NCBI GenBank assembly: GCA_003645845.1
Contig: QNCV01000059.1
Coordinates: 1 to 11,194, forward strand
DNA length: 11,194 bases
Origin: Fidelibacterota bacterium
Lineage (GTDB): Bacteria; Fidelibacterota; UBA2242
Direction: 5' to 3'
Shown: positions 7,905 through 11,194 of the stretch, one piece after another
Numbering within the stretch: position 1 is the first letter of the stretch
Layout: each line of letters starts with the position of its first letter
Program-made: the position numbers and the translations under genes
Notes under the pieces: model-generated
The model's database searches: none
What the model saw: only the letters and a program-made list of their open reading frames with translations
What the model was told of the DNA's origin: nothing

Positions 7905-9497
7905 TTACCGCATTAGCAGCATTTTCTTTGTTAATGTTTTGTCATCAACCTGTAATTTGTAAAAATACAAGCCGCTACTCAGAGAACTGGCATCAAATGT
8001 AATATTCTGATAACCGGCATCTTTTACCTCATTAACCAGAACGGCAACTTCCTGTCCCAATACATTGTAGACTGAAAGTCGAACATGTCCCTGGTGTTCC
8101 AGAGAATAAGCGATATTTGTTGTTGGGTTAAAGGGATTCGGATAATTCTGGCTGAGGGAGAATTTGGTCGCGGTTTTTACTTCGTTAGATCCAATGGCTG
8201 AAGCATTCAAATCTTTATACTGAAGCAAAATCGCCTTAAAACTTTCATCTCTCTCGTCCCAGTTCAAAGTTGAGCCTCCACGTCCCCGGATATGATAGCT
8301 CCACAACGGATCAATACCGTCAGACCATACTGCAAGTCTGAACTTTGTAGTCTGTATTGGTGTTTCGGACATCCAGATTGAATGCGCATCAGTATCAACA
8401 CCCGGAGTATAAGGATAAAGGGTGTCGCCCTCTTCAAATGAACCGCCGACACCACTCAGAACCTCTACCCACTCGGTACCATCCCAGTACTCAACAGCCC
8501 ATGGAGTAGTTGGCTGCGGCTGATTTCCATAGACACCGCCCCAGGTAAAAAAGTTAATATTCTTCGGAACAGGCCATTCAACCATCCAGTAAAAGCAATC
8601 CTCATAGGTCAGATAACCGACAGTATAATCAAACGGATATCCAAACTCTCCCCAGGGTGTACCGGTAAAGTGAAAATCACCTTTGACGGGATCAAAAAGA
8701 AGATCGGTCGGTGTTCCGCGAATATTATCCAGTTCTCCGGCTTTGAATTTTGCGCTAACAACAGCTTCGGGAATCAAACCAAGATTTACCATGGGATCCA
8801 TTTCGTTATCCGCTTCCATATCGGTAAAATCAATGTATTGGATAAGCGTAGTTCTGACGCCATTATCCTGGTTACCGATAAACGTAAAGCTCCACAGGCT
8901 GTCTGCAAATGTAGTATCGGCATCTGCAAGGCTATCAGGGTTCGGAAACGCACACAATCTTACTTTTGTTGTAACAACAGGTTCTATACCCCGCCATTCA
9001 AACAAATCGCCATTAATCCAACCACCGGCACCTCGCAAGCTATCGTCCCTCCAACCATTGTGGGCTTTTGGCAAATCGACAAATTTTCCCAAACTATCTG
9101 CCCATACCTGAATAGCCCAACCGGTATGGGGCTGCGGCTGATTGCCAAAAAAGGCACAGGAAAGGGCCGTAATATAGTTAATGTTCTTTGCGGTCGGCCA
9201 CTCAACCTGCCAGTAAAAGGGATTCTCCTTGGTAATACCACCAACGGCTGAGTCATAGTTAAACCCATATTCATGAAATCCCGATACATTGGACAGATAA
9301 TTCATCGTTGAAGGATCATATACGATATCCGTAGGAACCCCTCGTCCTTCACCTTCTGCGACAGAGCCTGTTATAATCGCAGACCCGTCACAAGCTAAGT
9401 TAACATTTGGATCCGGGCTGTTATCGCCCTGCGCATAGGATAACGCAAAAGTGAATAAAATCACTAAAAATCCAATAAGCATCATTTTCTTACTCAC
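7905..9497 (-). CDS. Exported two-domain discoidin-like protein with T9SS type A sorting domain
   Basis: A 530-residue protein with a signal peptide at 1-22 (MMLIGFLVILFTFALSYA). Residues about 29-224 and 234-429 are two diverged copies of one domain: each has DP-x-VNL near its start, then PTD-x-x-x-DP, FYW-x-VEWP-x-x-KNIN, GNQPQP-x-x-x-WA, TTK-x-RL and LWS. The order (NLA start, a line equivalent to 'xxVDLG', WxxxxWxG, then TTKxRL) resembles F5/8 type C or discoidin domains, which bind sugars and other surface ligands; this family call is tentative. Residues 440-530 are a T9SS type A sorting domain with SLSQNYPNPFNPTTNI, VYNVLGQEV and the end LYFYKLQVDDKTLTKKMLLMR. No catalytic motif is visible. 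The start is GTG with AGGAG seven bases upstream. It lies 128 bases after the LacI-type gene, with its own likely promoter, and ends just before a nested hairpin. Likely role: surface capture of a glycan or similar ligand. Confidence 0.83.
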   Translation of the reverse strand: MSKKMMLIGFLVILFTFALSYAQGDNSPDPNVNLACDGSAIITGSVAEGEGRGVPTDIVYDPSTMNYLSNVSGFHEYGFNYDSAVGGITKENPFYWQVEWPTAKNINYITALSCAFFGNQPQPHTGWAIQVWADSLGKFVDLPKAHNGWRDDSLRGAGGWINGDLFEWRGIEPVVTTKVRLCAFPNPDSLADADTTFADSLWSFTFIGNQDNGVRTTLIQYIDFTDMEADNEMDPMVNLGLIPEAVVSAKFKAGELDNIRGTPTDLLFDPVKGDFHFTGTPWGEFGYPFDYTVGYLTYEDCFYWMVEWPVPKNINFFTWGGVYGNQPQPTTPWAVEYWDGTEWVEVLSGVGGSFEEGDTLYPYTPGVDTDAHSIWMSETPIQTTKFRLAVWSDGIDPLWSYHIRGRGGSTLNWDERDESFKAILLQYKDLNASAIGSNEVKTATKFSLSQNYPNPFNPTTNIAYSLEHQGHVRLSVYNVLGQEVAVLVNEVKDAGYQNITFDASSLSSGLYFYKLQVDDKTLTKKMLLMR

Positions 9498-9543
9498 AGC
9501 AATACTCCTCTCTCAATTAATTATTTGTTTCTTCTCCTAAAAA

Positions 9544-9555
9544 GTCGAATACGAC
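9544..9555. promoter_or_regulatory. Short palindrome in the leader of the discoidin-like gene
   Basis: GTCG-AATA-CGAC is a perfect four-base inverted repeat around four bases, about 50 bases before the GTG start. It could be half of an operator or a small hairpin; by itself it is weak evidence. Confidence 0.2.
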
Positions 9556-9561
9556 ATAGTA

Positions 9562-9625
9562 ATGCTTTACTTTGTTGCCCTCCTTTCTCTGCTTTTATTT
9601 TAATAAACACCATACTTTACTTTGT
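9562..9625. repeat. Pair of 14-base direct repeats exactly 50 bases apart
   Basis: ATGCTTTACTTTGT (9562-9575) and ATACTTTACTTTGT (9612-9625) match at 13 of 14 positions and are 50 bases apart start to start, close to five helical turns. The right copy falls between the proposed -35 and -10 elements and the left copy just downstream of the expected transcription start. This suggests a pair of operator sites on the same face of the helix; the binding protein is unknown. The sites are not palindromic as LacI-type operators usually are. Confidence 0.45.
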
Positions 9626-9628
9626 CTA
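9600..9628 (-). promoter_or_regulatory. Likely sigma70-type promoter of the discoidin-like gene
   Basis: On the minus strand TAGACA (9623-9628, five of six matches to TTGACA) is followed after exactly 17 bases by TATTAA (9600-9605, four of six matches to TATAAT). Transcription would start near 9593, giving a leader of about 95 bases. The -35 element overlaps the stop codon of the LacI-type gene. The spacer contains one copy of the 14-base direct repeat, as expected if a regulator competes with polymerase. Confidence 0.45.
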
Positions 9629-10651
9629 TATCTTTCTTACCGATCTTCGTACAATTAATTCAGTCGGCACCATTATTCTTTTTTTCTCATATGAAATATT
9701 TCCCCTCAGACTGTTTAAAAGAAGACTTATTGAAATATTGCCAAGATCATCCTTCTTCTGTCTCACCGATGTAATCGGCGGATCCAAAAAATCAAAATAG
9801 GGTTGATCATCAAAAGCAATTAAGGATATATCATCGGGAATTTTCAAATGTTCTTCTTTAATTGCACGAATAGCCCCAATGGAGATTAAATTACTGGTAC
9901 CAAATATTGCTGTTGGTCGATCGGGTTCATTCAATAATATTTTTGTTCCAATATATCCATTTCGCTCACCGAAGTCTTCACCGACGATAAAGGATTTATT
10001 TATCGGAATATTATTCATTTCATGGGCATCGATATATCCCTTCAACCTATCTCTGTTGACGGAAGTATTTATCACCCCCTGGATAAACGCTATTTTCCTG
10101 TGACCGTTTTTAACCAGATAATTTACCGCCTGCACAGAGCCGTCGTAATTATCCGAAACAATACAGGGAACATCAAACTCCGGGAAATATCTGTCAACAA
10201 TTACAACAGGAATGTTTTGTTTTAATATATTGGAAATATGTTTGGATTCTTTTCCTACAGGACAAATAATCATCCCGTCAACTTTTCTCATTTTTAGTAT
10301 CCGGATCGCATCTTTTTCCAATTTTGTGTCTTCCTGACTATCACATACAATAACAGAATAGCCGGCTTTTCTGGATTCATTTTCAACATATCTGGTAATC
10401 GATGCAAAAAAGGGATTGGAAATATCCGGTACAATCATTCCAACTGTAAAAGTTTGCTTAATTCTCAGTGATCGAGCAAGAATGTCCGGTTCATAGTTAA
10501 GTTCATCTGAAATCCTGGTTACCAGATCTTCGGTTTTTTTGCTAATTCTATATTCTCTGCTTTTTCCGGTTAAAACCCGCGAGACGGTAGTGGCGGAAAC
10601 TCCGGCACGTTCTGCAATGACCTTGAGGGTAGTATTTTTATTTGCAGACAC
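9626..10651 (-). CDS. LacI-family transcriptional regulator
   Basis: A full-length (341-residue) repressor-type regulator, numbering from the GTG at 10651. The helix-turn-helix spans about 9-29 (LKVIAERAGVSATTVSRVLTG), the hinge helix DILARSLR about 56-63 carries the Leu that inserts into the minor groove, and the rest is the periplasmic-binding-protein-like effector and dimer domain: TVGMIVPDISNPFF, the NRDRLKGY motif near 199-206, and ISLIAFDDQP near 275-284. Members sense sugars or nucleobases and usually control neighbouring uptake genes, so this is the likely switch for the downstream binding-protein and receptor genes (inference). The start at 10651 is chosen because GGAG stands five bases before it; the GTG at 10657 would overlap that Shine-Dalgarno sequence. 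No key residue appears missing. The ligand cannot be deduced; the nucleoside hydrolase-family gene makes a nucleoside or sugar ligand plausible. Confidence 0.95.
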   Translation of the reverse strand: MSANKNTTLKVIAERAGVSATTVSRVLTGKSREYRISKKTEDLVTRISDELNYEPDILARSLRIKQTFTVGMIVPDISNPFFASITRYVENESRKAGYSVIVCDSQEDTKLEKDAIRILKMRKVDGMIICPVGKESKHISNILKQNIPVVIVDRYFPEFDVPCIVSDNYDGSVQAVNYLVKNGHRKIAFIQGVINTSVNRDRLKGYIDAHEMNNIPINKSFIVGEDFGERNGYIGTKILLNEPDRPTAIFGTSNLISIGAIRAIKEEHLKIPDDISLIAFDDQPYFDFLDPPITSVRQKKDDLGNISISLLLNSLRGNISYEKKRIMVPTELIVRRSVRKI

Positions 10652-10656
10652 ATTCA

Positions 10657-10660
10657 CTCC
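10657..10660 (-). promoter_or_regulatory. Ribosome binding site deciding the LacI-type start
   Basis: GGAG on the minus strand is five bases before the GTG at 10651 and shares its last G with the alternative GTG at 10657, which makes the upstream GTG an unlikely start. Confidence 0.5.
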
Positions 10661-10690
10661 GGTTTTAATTAATGCTCAATCGTTTGTGCT

Positions 10691-10719
10691 AATTTCGCTA
10701 ACAAAAAAGAGTGTGTCAA
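10691..10719 (-). promoter_or_regulatory. Possible promoter of the LacI-type gene
   Basis: A perfect TTGACA occurs on the minus strand at 10714-10719, about 65 bases before the start codon. The hexamer after 17 bases, GAAATT (10691-10696), is a poor -10 match. Close to it the minus strand repeats TTAGC twice, nine bases apart (GTTAGCGAAATTAGC), which might be a recognition site. The -35 is persuasive, the whole promoter less so. Confidence 0.3.
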
Positions 10720-10931
10720 GAGATTTTTTCAAAAAAATAAAGTGTTTTCTCCAACATAAAACAATAGTGTATTGTATCTGCTTTATTATCAATATATTAA
10801 AAAATTTTTATATTCGTTAATACTGCACTATCAAACACTACCCTCTTAAAAAAAAATAGGATAACGTTTGCGCATTTTTTAAAAAATTCGTCTCCTTCGC
10901 TGGTCATGAAAAAGTGTACCAGAATTTCTAG

Positions 10932-11010
10932 CGAGTATTAATCTGGAAATTAGGTATTCATCGCAACACGGTTAAAGACTTATATCAGTCTCCGCATTTT
11001 AGAAATTGTC
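10932..11010 (+). pseudogene. Possible relic of an IS21 (IstA-type) transposase helix-turn-helix
   Basis: The plus-strand frame starting at 10932, directly after a stop codon, reads RVLIWKLGIHRNTVKDLYQS. The core LGIHRNTVK matches the LGI-x-RNTV-R/K recognition helix typical of IstA transposases of IS21 elements. The following PHFRNCRGR also has the basic, Pro-rich character of the linker after that helix. Upstream the frame is closed by a stop and there is no catalytic domain, so at most this is a fragment. The sequence just before it (10900-10922) could be a degraded terminal repeat. It lies antisense to the resident genes. The match is short and chance cannot be excluded. Confidence 0.38.
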
Positions 11011-11038
11011 GGGGCCGGCATGCGGTAAAACCGGCCCC
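11011..11038 (-). terminator. GC-rich hairpin terminator after the partial T9SS-sorted gene
   Basis: A perfect 8-base GC-only inverted repeat (GGGGCCGG at 11011-11018, CCGGCCCC at 11031-11038) encloses a 12-base loop and stands 20 bases after the TAG of the gene at the right edge. On the minus strand the stem is followed by GACAATTTCTAAAATG, a poor U tract, so termination may be Rho-assisted. Within the loop side an alternative small stem, CGG-TTTTA-CCG, competes with the main one. Confidence 0.6.
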
Positions 11039-11058
11039 TATTGCCTCCACCATAGAAC

Positions 11059-11194
11059 CTATTTCATTAGAACCATCTTCTGGGTCTTGACATATGATCC
11101 GGCCTGAATACGGTAGAGATAAATTCCTGATGACACAGCCTGCCCGGCCTTATTCCGGCCATCCCATTGCATTTCATAGTAACCGGGTTGCTGA
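11059..11194 (-). CDS. C-terminal end of a T9SS type A-sorted exported protein (5' part outside window)
   Basis: The last 44 codons before a TAG stop are visible. They encode GYYEMQWDGRNKAGQAVSSG, then IYLYRIQAGSYVKTQKMVLMK, which is the second half of a FlgD-like/T9SS type A sorting domain: the W-D-G-R-N-x-x-G-x-x-V-x-S-G-I-Y-x-Y-x-x-x-A-G pattern followed by a basic, hydrophobic tail. This tail is cleaved on secretion in known T9SS substrates. The function of the mature protein lies outside the window; enzymes, adhesins and binding proteins all carry this tail. It is on the same strand as the LacI-type gene but separated from it by a strong hairpin and about 400 bases, so it is probably a different transcription unit. 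Confidence 0.85.
   Translation of the reverse strand, partial: QQPGYYEMQWDGRNKAGQAVSSGIYLYRIQAGSYVKTQKMVLMK

Larger units (their letters stand above)
10652..11010. other. Intergenic region upstream of the LacI-type gene
   Basis: About 350 bases without a supported intact gene. From right to left it holds the possible transposase relic on the plus strand, a short hairpin-forming sequence CTGGT...ACCAG (10900-10922), an AT-only perfect 14-base palindrome ATTTTTTAAAAAAT (10874-10887), a very AT-rich tract (about 10780-10860), and the presumed LacI-type promoter. The AT palindrome could end transcription in either direction but has no GC stem. No tRNA or structured RNA was recognised. Confidence 0.5.

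Noticed and set aside
8670..9251. A 193-codon plus-strand open frame and overlapping 142-codon frame inside the discoidin-like gene
   Set aside because: They lie antisense to a protein with signal peptide, internal repeats and sorting domain; their peptides show no recognisable domain.
9544..9561. Six-codon leader peptide (MSYSTF) in the discoidin-like gene's 5' leader
   Set aside because: The strong AAGGAGG nearby is more than 20 bases from this ATG, and the peptide lacks the repeated codons expected of an attenuator leader.
10874..10887. Perfect palindrome ATTTTTTAAAAAAT as an operator or terminator
   Set aside because: In such AT-rich surroundings runs of T followed by A are expected by chance, and there is no GC-rich stem.

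Overview
The window reads as part of a chromosome from a member of the Fibrobacteres-Chlorobi-Bacteroidetes (FCB) side of bacteria. Candidates are an Ignavibacteria, Calditrichota, Neomarinimicrobiota or KSB1-type organism. The reasons are a PorV/PorQ-type outer-membrane protein, a carboxypeptidase-regulatory-domain TonB-dependent receptor, and three proteins ending in type IX secretion (T9SS)-like C-terminal domains, one with the hallmark YPNPFNPTT motif. The DNA is moderately AT-rich, and most start codons are preceded by clear AGGAG-like ribosome binding sites. The phylum assignment is inference from protein style only.

Every supported gene lies on the minus strand, so the biological order runs from high to low coordinates. 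At the right edge is the last 44 codons of a T9SS-sorted exported protein, closed by a GC-rich hairpin. An intergenic stretch of about 400 bases follows, holding a possible relic of an IS21-type transposase on the plus strand and the LacI promoter region. Next comes a full-length LacI-family repressor, then a 530-residue exported protein made of two tandem copies of a probable discoidin-like (F5/8 type C-like) binding domain plus a T9SS sorting domain. Its likely sigma70-type promoter overlaps the LacI stop codon and one copy of a 14-base direct repeat. A nested hairpin separates this gene from the next unit.

The lower part, from about 7614 down to 1, looks like one operon: TonB-dependent receptor, a 1161-residue surface protein with Asp-rich calcium-type loops, a fibronectin-like segment and a C-terminal sorting domain, a PorV/PorQ-family barrel, and a secreted nucleoside hydrolase-family enzyme cut by the left edge. 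Gaps between these genes are 31, 49 and 15 bases.

Taken together, this looks like a nutrient-acquisition locus. Exported binding proteins would capture a carbohydrate or nucleoside-containing ligand at the cell surface, the receptor would import it, a nucleoside hydrolase-family enzyme would process it, and a LacI-type sensor would control expression. No SusD-like lipoprotein is visible; the 1161-residue protein beside its own PorV-like partner occupies the place where one might be expected. That functional reading is inference; the ligand is unknown.
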